This document shows positions 38,901-50,615 of a stretch of DNA of 64,000 nucleotides, piece by piece (positions within the stretch are counted from its first letter, which is position 1; the number at the start of each line of letters is the position of its first letter). The notes under the pieces were generated by a model, which did not search any database, had not been told where the DNA came from, and was given only the letters and a program-made list of their open reading frames with translations. The DNA lies in NCBI GenBank assembly GCA_002914805.1, contig JXTB01000138.1:7759-71758 (forward strand). The letters are read 5' to 3'. Position numbers and translations under genes: made by a program. This DNA comes from Parasponia andersonii. Its lineage: Eukaryota; Streptophyta; Magnoliopsida; Rosales; Cannabaceae.

Positions 38901-39566
38901 AGTTCATGCAACAGGATGATAAAGCAGAAAGCTTATCATACCTAAGCAATGATTACAAATTAAGATGTCTACGTGCCTTGTTTTGGAAAGGGTTGGAGCA
39001 TGAACAGATAAATTTTTCGTAGTATACGAAACAATATATTTCATTTACTAAAAAAAAAAAAAAAACCGTAAACGATAAGACGTCCTCTAACAAGTTAACA
39101 TTCAATCAGCCCCTACAAAGAATGTATCAGCAATCAAAGAATACTGATCAATTCCTTACAGTTGAGGTCTTGATATAAGAAACCCATGATGATCCCCAAA
39201 CTTTGAGTCAATCCCATAACATTTGAAATTCATAGCACATCAATCTAAACTGTCATTATTACTCATAACGTATTTCATAACCTTTGATTAGAAAGGCAAC
39301 CAAAGATTACAACACTATCAAGCCAACAATCACAACAATTCAGAACAAGAAGATTCGTTTAACCCAATGAATTGTGCTGAATTCAATCAACTTAATCAGT
39401 ACTTATATCCACCACCACAAACGAACGTGTATGCACCTACATCATTAGCGTATATAAACACATAATGAATTATATACACATATACGAGGACTTACATGAA
39501 GAGCAACCACAATACAATCGAAATGAGCAAGAACCCGAAAAGAAACTTGACGGGAGAAGCCGCCAT
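20947..39566 (-). CDS. SAB: SABRE protein (BLTP2/Hobbit family bridge-like lipid transfer protein)
   Basis: Twenty-three coding exons on the minus strand: 39566-39496, 38577-38466, 38306-38046, 37497-37232, 36958-36736, 35665-35495, 35391-35314, 34272-33961, 32841-30730, 29614-27715, 27490-27390, 27089-26733, 26414-26296, 25438-25189, 24806-24582, 24327-24188, 23765-23693, 22841-22740, 22621-22448, 22217-21888, 21806-21639, 21528-21150 and 21056-20947. They sum to 8034 nt and 2677 aa, close to Arabidopsis SABRE (about 2600 aa). The N-terminus MAASPVKFLFGFLLISIVLW is a membrane anchor. Conserved SABRE blocks follow, including GGRVVITISADGTPRSADIM, MQNAKFVRRSGGLKEIAVCS, the Fmp27/GFWDK-like HDLAWILKFWNMNYIPPHKL and a late ELRRTSSFDRSWEETVAE. 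Known roles of the family are cell expansion, division-plane orientation and lipid handling at ER-plasma membrane contacts. The gene looks intact. Oddities are a 20-residue duplication in exon 8 and one N in an intron (36690). Confidence 0.95.
22292..22309. repeat. Poly-G tract in a SABRE intron
   Basis: A run of about 13 or more G, preceded by CCC and followed by TGTGGGG, in the intron between exons 19 and 20; it reads poly-C in the transcript. A similar run of about 14 G lies at 30520-30533 between exons 9 and 10. Confidence 0.9.
30520..30533. repeat. Poly-G tract in a SABRE intron
   Basis: A homopolymer run of about 14 G on the plus strand in the intron between exons 9 and 10. Length may be affected by sequencing error. 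Confidence 0.85.
34051..34170 (-). repeat. 60-bp in-frame tandem duplication inside SABRE exon 8
   Basis: Two adjacent 60-bp units (34051-34110 and 34111-34170) encode KKKGTVLQEEVSSVAKPLVS and KKKRMVLQEEVSSMEKLPVS. The frame is preserved. As I recall Arabidopsis SABRE, this spot carries a single such unit next to a WLxLHxSKKK block. Confidence 0.9.
34330..34600 (-). mobile_element. LINE-like remnant in a SABRE intron
   Basis: A segment starting with a T-run and ATAAGAAACT, followed by a stretch that matches the repeat in the GATA copy 2 intron near 15115-15200. The T-run would be the poly(A) end of a minus-strand insertion. A second T-run with ATAAGAAACAAAACAATAC lies at 34993-35025 and may be the tail of a related copy. 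Confidence 0.45.
34761..34974. repeat. 107-bp tandem duplication in a SABRE intron
   Basis: Two copies (34761-34867 and 34868-34974), each starting AGCCAA(A/G)TATAACTT. Each copy is itself a diverged doublet of about 53 bp sharing AACTTCAAGAGAACAAAAA and GGCAGACATGATT, so this is a two-step amplification. Confidence 0.88.
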
Positions 39567-39864
39567 TTCCAGCCGCGGAGAGGGAAAAATTCTCCGAGAA
39601 CGGGGAGAATTGAATCAAATTAGAAAACTCAAAGGAACGGAACCCAGAGCGAGGTCTGCACATAACTTCATGGCTGGAGCCCCCAAGAGAAGCGCGGGAA
39701 ACCAAATCAAAAGCCCTAGAAAAACTATAAGCCAAAAGAAACTCGTTCAAAAAGCGCCATAGAACAGTCTCTACCCAGGCGTAGCGATCGGCGAGTACGG
39801 TGCCTACGGACGATGAGGCAGATCCGATCCGCGAGGTGCTCGAGAAGGAGGAGAGTGAAAGTGT

Positions 39865-39900
<36 letters not shown>

Positions 39901-40150
39901 AAGAAGGGGGACTGTTATTTTTGATAGGTGACCAGTGAGTTGGTGGAAGGGAGAGTGGGATACGGTGTGGGGGAGAGTAGGGAGAGCGTTGGTTGGGTGT
40001 GGTGATGTGCGTGGCTTGGATCCTTGGAAACGTGCGTGTGTGCTCGTTGTAAGTTGTAACAAAGAGAGTCAATGCCCAACGTGGCCTAACCGGACGGGAT
40101 CTCCCATAAAAACAAAAGAAAAGAAAAGAAAAACAAGAAAAAAAACATTT
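39567..40150 (-). promoter_or_regulatory. 5' leader and promoter-proximal region of SABRE
   Basis: Upstream of the ATG at 39564-39566 is a G/C-richer stretch with a (GA)n tract at 39868-39896, reading (CT)n in the gene sense, a usual feature of plant 5' leaders. No TATA box was assigned. AT-rich spacer follows from 40150 to about 40785 with nothing recognisable. Confidence 0.5.
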
Positions 40151-40785
40151 TTTTCAGGATAAAAACAAGAAATTGAAACGACGGGATCATCAACTCAACG
40201 TAATAAACTAGGATACTACATAATTATTATTATTATTATATTATTTATTAAATTTTCTTTTTGTGGTAAATATTATTTAGAATAAGTTATTATGATTTTA
40301 TTTAATTTTGAGTACATTTTCGTTGGTCTACCTTTAGTTTAGTTTCTCAATTGCATTTAGTTTTCCAATTGTGTTAATCAATTTGACCATAAATAGGTCT
40401 ATTTTTATTTATTGTTGTTCATACTATAAATGAATGAAATAATTAATTAATCATCTCTACTGTTCTCTCTCTTTTTCAATTCCAGCTAAAAAAATGTAAT
40501 AAATGAACTTGTATCTTACCTTTTTTTTTTTTCCCAAATCTATGTACCTTTACCTAGTATAAAAGAGCCCATTTGGATTTTCTTTTGGAATTAATTAAAA
40601 ATGAAAATACCAAAAACATTTAATCTATTTCCATCAAATATCAATTTTTCGACTTTGTATTTTCAAGTATTCAAAATGAATTTTCTCAATTTGTCAAATT
40701 TGGTTATCCCTTCTAGTAAATTTCCATTAACTATTGCCAATATTTAGTAACTTTTTTAGTATGAAAAGGTCAAAGTACACGTAGG

Positions 40786-43700
40786 TTTTTTTTTTTTTGG
40801 TGCTAACTGATACCAAGAGGAAAATTTCATCTAGTAATTAAATTAAATTAAAATAAAAATAGAAAGATAAAAAAGTCACCAAGTTTGCAACATAAAAAAT
40901 GGGAAAAAAAAAAGTAAAAGAAAACAAAACAAAAAGCCCTAAAAAGAGCCGATTACAATAGATGGGTAACTAAAAAAAGTAAAAAATACTTCTCCCTGAG
41001 TAATCATCGGAGAATGTCGTATGAATAAAATGAGTGATGTGTCACAATATTGAAGCCTGAATACTTGTTGCTTTAGAAGTCAAGATGTTAGCAACTTTAC
41101 CTTCCCTAAAAATATGAGAAATATAGAAATTCATCTTTGAAATCTTTTTAATGTATCGTAACCAAAATAGTTTCCAACGCCAAGGAACAGATGGAGAGCA
41201 CACCCGTAAAAGTGTAACCAGATATGAAAAATCACATTCAAACTATAAATTTGTCTACCCAAAATCATAAGCATAAGAAATAGCATGAATTATACCTGCA
41301 AGCTCAGCCTCAAACGCATATGCTTTACCAAGAGGAACCGCAAAAAATCCTTTAAAGAAACCTATAGATGTTCGAAAAATGTCTCTACACATAGCCAAAC
41401 TTTGACTACCAAATATAGACCCATATGTATTCACCTTCAACCAGCCTGTAGGAGGAACTTGCCAATGTACTTTCACTATTCTAGGTGTTATGCCCCTAGT
41501 TTATCTATATGACTATATAGGTCAAATTAGGAAGTATTACTCTTTTATAAATTATAATTTTAGTTTTGTTCAAAAATTTAAGCCAATTTAAACTTTTCAA
41601 ACTGTAAAACAAAAGAAGCTATTTGACATTACTTTCAGAAATTGTCTTTACAAAATGTACAACAAAAAGTTTTTATTAGTTTATTTAGTCATCAGCAATA
41701 ATATTTACTACATATCAAAATATCGAAATATAAAGAAAATATCACCCACAAGTCAAGCTCATCTATATCTGTATGATCATGGCGACAAGAAAGTATGCTA
41801 GTCAACTAGTAACTTTATACATCAGATATCTCCTCATCTGCATTACAGGAAATAAATGAGCTAATACTAAGTAAGTAAAGATCATGCATGCTCGTTTACG
41901 TGTTTTATGTATAAAACTCATTCAAATTCTAATTGTACTCTTTCTTTTATAACTTTTCATTTTGATGCATTTTTTTTAGAAAATATTTCTTTATATGGCC
42001 TTTGAGTATACTACAAAGTCGCGGTAGTCGATAGGCCGTACCCAATAGGTTTTTTACACACGTTGCCACAGAGGATACTGCTCATTTTTACTATCTTTTC
42101 TATCAGACACAAAGTAAATAAATATTTATTTTAATTGTATTACAAGAATAATAGTAGATACAAGATATTTTCTTACATGCTTATGTGTATTATATCAATT
42201 ATATATTATTTATATGGTTATTGATAAATTCATAAAAGATATAAGTATGGCATGATCATTTAAGCATGATTTTCAAAGAAGTGAAGTTTTCTACGCATTG
42301 AATTTAAAGTAATACTATTGTACTAATTTTTATGAGATATGTTTTAAGTACATTATTTAGTCTGTCTGTATTGAGTAGGTATAGTTTATATAAGCATTCT
42401 TCTCGCCTAGATGGGCACGACTTACCGACTGTTAGGATTGAGTATTATACTATGAGATTTATTAGGTGTATTACTTAGTCGGTCTGCATTGGTGGTATGG
42501 TTCGCATTGGCTATGTGTTTCCTTCTCGCATAGAATTTTATTGCTAAGATAATCATTACAATGTAAAATGCTTAAAGAAAACAACCACAAAACTAAATTC
42601 AGAACTTTCACAAAATCAGGAAATCTAATCACAAAATGAACTAAGATGACACATACTTTCATAAAAACTAGTCCATTTGTTTCTAAATGGTACTATTTGA
42701 TTTTAAAAATATTTGAACAACATCTCCTCTATTTTAGGACATTCCTACATGATTAAAATCATGGTTATAAACCTGTAATAATATTTTACAATCTAATTTC
42801 CACATATACAGCTCAAAGAGGATCATTTAGAATATCCTGTGTACACTTGAATTTTATTCAGTTTAGACAAAGTTTAAAGCGACTTTTATACTTTCCATTG
42901 TCACAATCAGTAACCAAACAAATAATTTTTTATAGTGGAATCAAGAAAATATACATTTCAATTTTATAAAATCAGATTACAAATAAAGAAATCTTAATTT
43001 ACTACACATGAAATTACTTAACTCCATAAATAGCAAACTTTGGGACTTTAAATCTAACTTTAATCCTCTACTTAAATTCTATATTTCTAACCATATATAA
43101 GGTTTCCTAGGACCTTTATTCATCAAATAAAATCTTTGATTTCAGAGTTAAAACAAAAGATATTAACTACAAATTCAAAATCCTACATGAGCTCACCTTG
43201 ACTAGTTTGAGCTTTTACTAAAACTCTTGCCTTCTACCTCTGCCAAATTGATTCTCAAGGCTTTGAAACTGATTTTAGGAGTCAAGAAAACCTAGAGGAA
43301 CAATTTTTTAAGTGGTATCAAGTGGAAAATTGAAATAAGAAAGCAAAAACTTAGGAAAAAGAATTAGTTAAATTACTTTGACTAGTTTAGACCTATTTTG
43401 CTTTCTACAACTCCAACTTGAGTTCTACCACTTGAAAACTCTTGGATATGGCTAAAAAGAGTTGAGAAAAGTTTAGACAGTGGCTGGAGTGGTTCAAGTT
43501 GTGGCTAGAGAGAAAGAGGAAAGAAATGACCAGATTTGGTCCAAAATCAATACTTAATAGCTAAGAAAAGGCATAACTTAAATTCTAAGGGATATTTTGG
43601 GAATTTTGCACCTTACTTTCCATGTGTCCAGTTCTAAAATATCTTTAACATACTCACCACATTGCTGGTCAATCCCATACACTCAAGTGTAAACCAAAAT

Positions 43701-46700
43701 GGTAAAACCTAGCTTAGAAGGTGAAAACTAGTCATACTTTGACCAATAATCTCATATGACCAATCTTATTGTAATCTAGTGAAACCTAGTTCCATAACCA
43801 ATCATTAAACATAAAAATAAGCCAATTAGACTCTAATTAATAATGTAAACATAGTATCAATTCTTAATTATTAGAATATATAAGAATAATATTACACGAT
43901 TACACTAAACCTAAGTTAGCTTAGTGTAATTAAATACAGTTCAATACAATAGCTGCCAACTCATGATTACCTAGGGCCAATAAATAAAATGCTATAAATA
44001 AGTTCTAAACATTGAATTAAAGCTATTTGACATATTAAACGTACAGTAAATTTAGCTCCAAAAAGTGTGAAAAATATATTTTACCGAGAAACTACTATTT
44101 GACCAAGTGATCAACAGACATAATTTTAATGCATGTGCATGTAGTATTATTATTCACGAATATATTCTTTGTTCTTTTTACATACCAAACTCTCTCTCTC
44201 TCTCTGAGGGTACTGAGCCTTTACACTGTATTGGAGCACTTAAACAAATATTAGTACAATAATACATATCGAAAGTATTTAACAATCAACTTAAGCAATT
44301 TACCATAAAATTAACACTAGTTTCATGATATGTCTATTATGCAATATAAACATGTTTATTATTGGCTTATTATTCATGTGAGAATCTAGACATCACACTA
44401 GGAGCCTTTGGTGGCTTCTCTAAACGTGAAGACAATGTAAAATTTGAAGCTCATCCAAAGTATTTCGCATAGTTCCAGAACCAATCCCATTGGCCTCCCC
44501 CATTGAACGCCATATGAAAGTTATGGTAGAATTAACAGAGACAATTTCATTATCAAAGAAACGTTTATTATGGTAAGCCCAAATCACCGAGATAGCAATC
44601 ACAAGTACTGATCGCCAAAGTTGAGAAACTTGGGTACTAAAATTAGCATCCAAAATATCTAGCTATAAATCCACTATGGAACCATCCAAAGGAATTCTTT
44701 GTCGAAAAGCTGACGAGATGGCACCCCAGATAGAATGAGCAAAAGCACATGAAAGAAAAAGATGATCAACATCTTCCTCATGTCTATAACAAAATTGGTA
44801 ATATATCGGCAAAAGTAGACCTCTTTGATTCATATTATACTCTGTTTGGAGTTGATTCTGAAACAATCTTCAAACTACTAATGAATGAGAGGGAGGAATA
44901 TAACGTACCCAAAACTTACTCCTACACCATTCTTTCAAAAAATGGCCGACCAAGGATTTATAACTATTAGCACAAGTAACTTCACTAGAATTCGAATGAT
45001 GCCAAGTTAAAGTGTTAGCATCTCCAATGATCTTATTCTTAATTTCCTCCACAACCTATGGAAAATTGAAGAGCAAAGAATTTGATAAAGACCAATCATA
45101 ATCAGAAGTAACATCATAAACATCTACCTCAAAAGTAGGCTCCATGGTTCCAGTATAATCAATCATATCAACCAAAGGAGTACTCAACCAATTGTCTTTC
45201 TAGAATCGGACTTTAGAATGTCTTCCCATTGCCCAAATTGATTCATCAACAAGTAGTTGAATATAGGACCTCAATCCACACCAAATAAAAGATTTCCAAA
45301 ACTGTCTTTAAGTAAAGCTAGTAGAAAGGAATCTATCCCTTAGGAAATAGTAAACAAAAGAACCAGAGGTCATTAGGCTCCAATCAAGTTTCTTTAAAAA
45401 GGTTGTATTAAGAATGTCAGGATCATGGAGACCTAAACCACTATCTTCTTTAGACTTACAACCCAATCTCTAAGAGGCAGTAACTAACTTAGACACCTTG
45501 GAAGTTTTAGACCAAAGAAATTTCTATTGGACGAGGTCAACTTCCTCAGAAGATTAACAGACCACTTATAAACTTAAAAAGAATAAACCAACTACCCATA
45601 ATAATAAAATTAATCAAACTTACTCTTCCTACCATAGATAGAGAAAGACTATTCCAATATTCAAGATTAACATTAATTTTATCAAGAATCTAATGAAAAA
45701 TTGATCGCTTCGGAGTACCCACAAAAAGAGAGACAACAAGATAAGAAGGAGTAGCACCACATTTCCTCATACTAGTGAGTGATAGAAAATATGAAATCCG
45801 ACATGGAGGAACAACTCGACCAAAATAAAGGAAAGATCTACTAAAATTCACCTGTTGACTAGAAAGTACCTCATAGTGCTTGAGAGCTTGAATGAAAACT
45901 TTAATATTAGACTTGGAAGTACAGGCAAACAAAAGAACATCATCAGCAAATAAAAAATGAGTTAGTACTTTCTTCTTTCTCGCGAAAGTCATTGGGATAA
46001 AATCACCAGTTTAAACCAATTGGATAAGATATCGACTAAGATAATCTTCGGCTAAAATAAACAACAGAGGAGAAAGAGGGTCTCCTTGACGAACACCTCG
46101 TGAGCAGAAAAAGTAACCATGAGGATTTGTCCCATTAATTAAGATGGATAAACGAGCTGAATGGAAAATGTTATCGACCCATTGAACAAAAAGATCACCA
46201 AAACCAAAAGACAAAAAGACAACCTTAATAAAATTCTATCTCAAAGTATCAAAGGCTTTCCTAATGTCCAATTTCATGGCGAAATTACCTCCAAAACTTT
46301 TCTTGCCTAAACAATTGTAACATTCCAAAGCACTAACAATACAATCTTTAATGTTTCTGCCTGGAACAAACTTAAATTGATTCGGAGAATAATTTGCGAG
46401 CAAATAAAACCTAGACGATCTGCCAAAATTTTAGTGAGCAATTTATAAAGAAAATTCTCAAGGACTATAGGTTAATATTGGTCAATAGAAAGAGCATACT
46501 CAACCTTTGGAATTAATACCAAAAAATTGGACGGCACGAACCATATCCATATTCACAATATCCCAACAGGCACAGAAGAACTTTCCAGAAAAGCCATTTG
46601 GACCCGGTGCACTAGAAGTATCCATAGCAAACATTGCCAACCGAATCTCCTTAAGAGAAGGAACACAACAAAGTTCAAGATTGTCTAAAGGAGAAACAAG

Positions 46701-47190
46701 TGTCAGAATAACTCCCTTTATACTCGAATAATCAGCAACACAACTATGAGATATCATAAACAAATCTTTGTAAAACGTCTTTATGTGTATGGAAATCAAA
46801 TTAGCATCATCTATATTATCATCACCAATCTTCATGTGAATTATTACCTTTTTGGAACGACGACGTTTCACCACACTGTGGAAAAAAGAAGTATTTCTAT
46901 CTCCCTCCTGAAGCCTGATGTTACTCACAGAAATAAGTTTCTTCTTGAGACAACAAAGAGTCCAGAGAATTAAGAGCCTTGATTTCTTGGAATGAAAGTG
47001 AATCAGAAAGTCCCTCATTTGCTAAACGTTCTTGGATAGATGAAACCTGTTCATTAGCTTTGGAAATGTTAAAACGAAGATTATCAAAAACTTGCCAGTT
47101 CTAAACTTTCAATTCTTTTTTCAATTTTTTAAGCTTTTTAACCAAGAGTGCCATAGGGGAACCAGGGAAAAGCCGAACTCAAACTTTAGC
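40786..47190 (-). mobile_element. 5'-truncated L1-type LINE, split by a solo LTR
   Basis: On the minus strand, from 47190 down: the linker with EGDRNTSFFH (46500-47018) and SAPGPNGFSGKFF; the RT core with GVRQGDPLSPLLFIL (46011-46214); FADDVLLFA (45690-45992); the zinc-knuckle region with FCYRHEEDVDHLFLSCAFA (44663-44866); a following block at 44420-44653; then, beyond the inserted LTR, an RNase H domain starting GWLKVNTYGSIFGSQS (41030-41476) and ending FREGKVANIL. A poly(A) end appears as a T-run at about 40787-40798. ORF1 and the endonuclease are missing, as expected for 5' truncation. Several stops and frameshifts separate the blocks, so it is inactive. Own length is roughly 3.5 kb without the insertion. 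Confidence 0.85.
41486..44397. mobile_element. Solo LTR (long-LTR family A), 2912 bp, inside the LINE
   Basis: Starts TGTTATGCCCC and ends AGACATCACA. The 5-bp target duplication CTAGG is perfect (41481-41485 and 44398-44402). It falls between the zinc-knuckle block and the RNase H domain of the host LINE and interrupts nothing else. The reverse complement of its high-coordinate end (GATTCTCACATG...CCAATAATAAAC) matches the left end of the LTR at 53050, so both are one family in opposite orientation. No coding domain was seen inside. The long LTR suggests a large Gypsy-like family. It is younger than the LINE but itself a relic. Confidence 0.85.
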
Positions 47191-47543
47191 AACAAGCTCC
47201 TTATTAGGAAAATTATTTAGTAATTTTCGTTTGCGTATATGTTTTCAATTTGGCATGTTTTATAATTTAGAATAAAAATGCATGTATACATGTAATATAT
47301 ATATATATATATATATATGGGTACCAATCGGTATTTTTTTTTACCTATACATAGGTATTATTTTGACTAATAAAAATTTATCATGCACATTTTTTATCGT
47401 AAAAAGTAAAAGAGAAAAATAATATTAATTATGCATATATTTTCATGCACCTTATTATAGCTGTTGGATCATTTTTAAAATGATCTAATGGCTAAAAAAA
47501 ATACTTACATATATGTAAAAAAAAATACTTGCTAGATTGGCAA

Positions 47544-47585
<42 letters not shown>

Positions 47586-49112
47586 CCATATTTAATAGAT
47601 ATTTAATTTACCTATTTGTATCTATTTTTTTAGCCACTAGATTATTATTTAATGGCTATCATAATTTGAGTAGTTGGAAAAAAATAATAAAAATAAATAC
47701 TCATTATTTAATATTTTTCTCTCTCAATATTATAAAAAAAATACCTGTTGAATTGATGCCTATATATATATATTTACATTTTAACCTTTAAGACCATCGT
47801 GCACAATACTTATACAAATAAATAAATAAAAGAATAACTATATACTAGGAAAATAAAATAAAATTTTCCTAAAATAACAGTGTGGATAGTTGTAAAACTT
47901 TTCAGTACTCCTAGCATGACAAATATTTCTCTCAATGTTTATAAACTCATAAAGGTTGACTAGTTATTTGACTAATTTTTAGTCCAAAACTTAGTATACG
48001 ACCAAACTCAAAAGTTTATAACTAAATGTCCAAATCACTTAATGACAAAGAAGAAATACAACATATTATACAACTGAAGCTTTAAAAGAAATGGACATTT
48101 AGTTATAATTTTTAAAACATGGACATCTACTTAAACCAATTTAAAAAATTGGTCATCTACTTAGTTTTCTCATTTGAAAATAAAAAAAATCACATTAATA
48201 ATTTTAATTTATTCAATAATGCTTCAACGTATTGGAAGCATTTTTAGTATAAAAGATATTTTCAGAGAAATATTAAAAAAAATATATTTTTCAAATGTGG
48301 GTTTTATATTCAGCATAAATTGTTAAATATATAAAGAGAAACTCTAATAAATATGCCATTTTCCCTTCGAGCACTATTAACTCCGTTAAATACTATTTAG
48401 AAACCAATAAAAATCTCTTCATATAATAATAATGAGTATTAATTGTTAAAATTATTCCTTTAAAATATAATTTTTATAGAATAAACCCTAAATTTTAACT
48501 TGTGACTCACTATACTTTTATTTTTATATTCTTCTTGAATGTCTACCATTTGTGTACTAATTGATCAAAAAAACTTTATTATTAAACACGTAATCAAAAT
48601 GAAAATAGTTAGTTTTGCTACTAAATACTTAAATATATTGATAATAACTTTAACAATTCAAAACAAATTCCTAATTTGTACAAAAAAATAGACATTTGAA
48701 GAAATTTTAAGTATAGAAGTATAATCTTGCAGAAGGCAAAACTTAGGACTTGATTAGTTGGCAATTTGAAAACAATAATTTTAACAAGTTGGTTTGGATC
48801 TATTAGGTTGGAAAAGTTGAATCCAAAATTTTTATTTATGTGTCTTTGAGATATTAATTGGTTAACTAGTTTTGAAAATATTGAAAATATAACATTTCAA
48901 AAGAAAAAGACAAAAAAAATAAAATCGATAATAGGTATTTTTCTTCTCGTCTTCCTCATTCTCATTACTCCTTATCCACGATTTACGAATACCAAATACC
49001 AGTTTCTCTTTGTCTTCTCTTCCTCCATCTTATTTTCTAGTATCAGATATGAGTACTAAATAAAAATTTAAGTCTAAGGGAATTTGTTCACTCTTAATTG
49101 ATAAACAATAAT
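47191..49112. other. AT-rich spacer between the LINE and the CACTA element
   Basis: No gene is supported. It holds the MITE-like copies around 47297-47780 with TA microsatellites. The rest is AT-rich with no recognisable feature. Confidence 0.6.
47297..47780. mobile_element. Two or three adjacent MITE-like copies in TA microsatellites
   Basis: Near 47318 a TA run is followed by GGGTACCAATCGGTATTTTT. Near 47525-47552 AAAAAATACTTGCTAGATTGG and CAACC lead into another TA run; its reverse complement resembles the first end. A third terminus of the same type, AAAAAATACCTGTTGAATTG, is at about 47735 before a TA run. This fits short elements targeted to TA dinucleotides. Class and exact borders are not secure. 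Confidence 0.4.
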
Positions 49113-49189
49113 CACTACTATAAAACAGGGCAAAGCCATCACTCTATTCCATGTTGCTTTATGATGTCAGTGTAATGTGGAAAATAACT

Positions 49190-49420
49190 GGCATTTAATG
49201 TTGCCAGAAAAACGACACAAGGACTTGCGTCGCATAAAAAGCAACGAGAAATCATTGAAATGCGATATCGTACGCGCATATTTTATGTCGCTTTATAAGC
49301 GACAGGAAACGCAACGTACGACGTCGTATTTCCAGCGATGTGATTGACTTTCACATCGCTTTTCTAGCGACGGGGTATCTTGTCGTACAACGTTATGAAA
49401 AAAGCAATGTCGTTTGGTTT
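49190..49420. repeat. CACTA left subterminal repeats
   Basis: Several short motifs in both orientations, such as TTGCGTCGCATAAAAAGCAACG, TATGTCGCTTTATAAGCGACA, ACGTACGACGTCGTA and TCGCTTTTCTAGCGACG. In CACTA elements such repeats bind the second (TNPA-like) protein. Many CpG sites are still present here. Confidence 0.75.
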
Positions 49421-50016
49421 AGTCCCTAAAATAGGGTTTTGCACTTAGCAGAACCCGTTTCGATGCTCCCACACCCCTTATCGCGTCGCATCATCTCCCC
49501 TCCTCCATTGTTTCCGGCCATTTGAGGTTAGTTTAGCTTTATTAAGTCAATTTTTTCCTTAGCATTCATATGTAATTGCATTAGGCTTTGTTTTTATCTA
49601 ATTATTTCATGTTTTAGTTTAGATTTTTACACTTCTCTAACCCAAACTATAGTTGCCGTTCCTCTTTATCATTCCTCCATTTTTTCCGGCCACTTGAGGT
49701 AATTTTAATAATTTAAGTCACATTTTTCATTAGAGTTCATAAATAATTGTATTGGACTTTGTTTTTATCTAAATTTTATCTAATAGTTTCATGTTCAATT
49801 AAAGTTTTTACACTTAGCTAATTTGAATAATTTTCTTATATAGCCATTTAAATATTGTAGTTAAGAGGCATTGAGATTCTTAATTACTCTTAAAAGTGTC
49901 TAATTGATTAGTTATTAAATTAAAATTACAGCTTGATCATTTGTTTAATTTTTTTTATGTATTTTATAATTTTGGTTTTTTAGTAATTGTTATTGTACTA
50001 GTATGAGTTTTTTACT

Positions 50017-50019
<3 letters not shown>

Positions 50020-50061
<42 letters not shown>
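50020..50061. repeat. (TA)n microsatellite inside the CACTA
   Basis: A TA tract of about 21 units between the left subterminal repeats and the transposase start. Confidence 0.9.
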
Positions 50062-50064
<3 letters not shown>

Positions 50065-50615
50065 GGTTAGGTATAGATCACATGAGAAAAGAGTCGTGAT
50101 TTGTACAAATTTTAGTAATTATATGAGATAATTGTTCTCATAATTTATATTTACTAATATTTTTATCGTAGTAATGGTTAGTTTAATTGTTTGATATATT
50201 TGTATTCTCTTGTTATTTTAATTCAAGATTGGTATTAATCATTACATGAAGATTAGTATTGATCATTAGTTTAACCTTGGTCTAGAAGCTTTTAATCATT
50301 TAAAGTATGTTCTCTAACTAATTTTCTTAATCACAATAAGATATATATATTTGTTTATTTCATGTTTTGGAAAATCTTATGTAGAGGAGCTTAGGTTCTC
50401 GGAAATTGTTTACTGCGGTGATATAAGGATGAAATTATTGTATGTGATTTGTTGTATTGATTTTTTAGTATAAATTAAAATTTTGGTAGGATTTATAAAT
50501 AGGGGAGACCTTGCCTAATTTTTATAAGTTTTTAATAGATGTAGATTTTGAAATTAATTAATCGTAATTAGCTTTAATTTATGTTTATTTTTTCATTTTT
50601 CTTAGTTTGATTAGA

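Noticed and set aside
39445-40062. Minus-strand frame of 205 codons across the SABRE start
   Set aside because: It is a different frame from the SABRE ATG and covers the CT-rich leader; its Ser/Leu run is the microsatellite.
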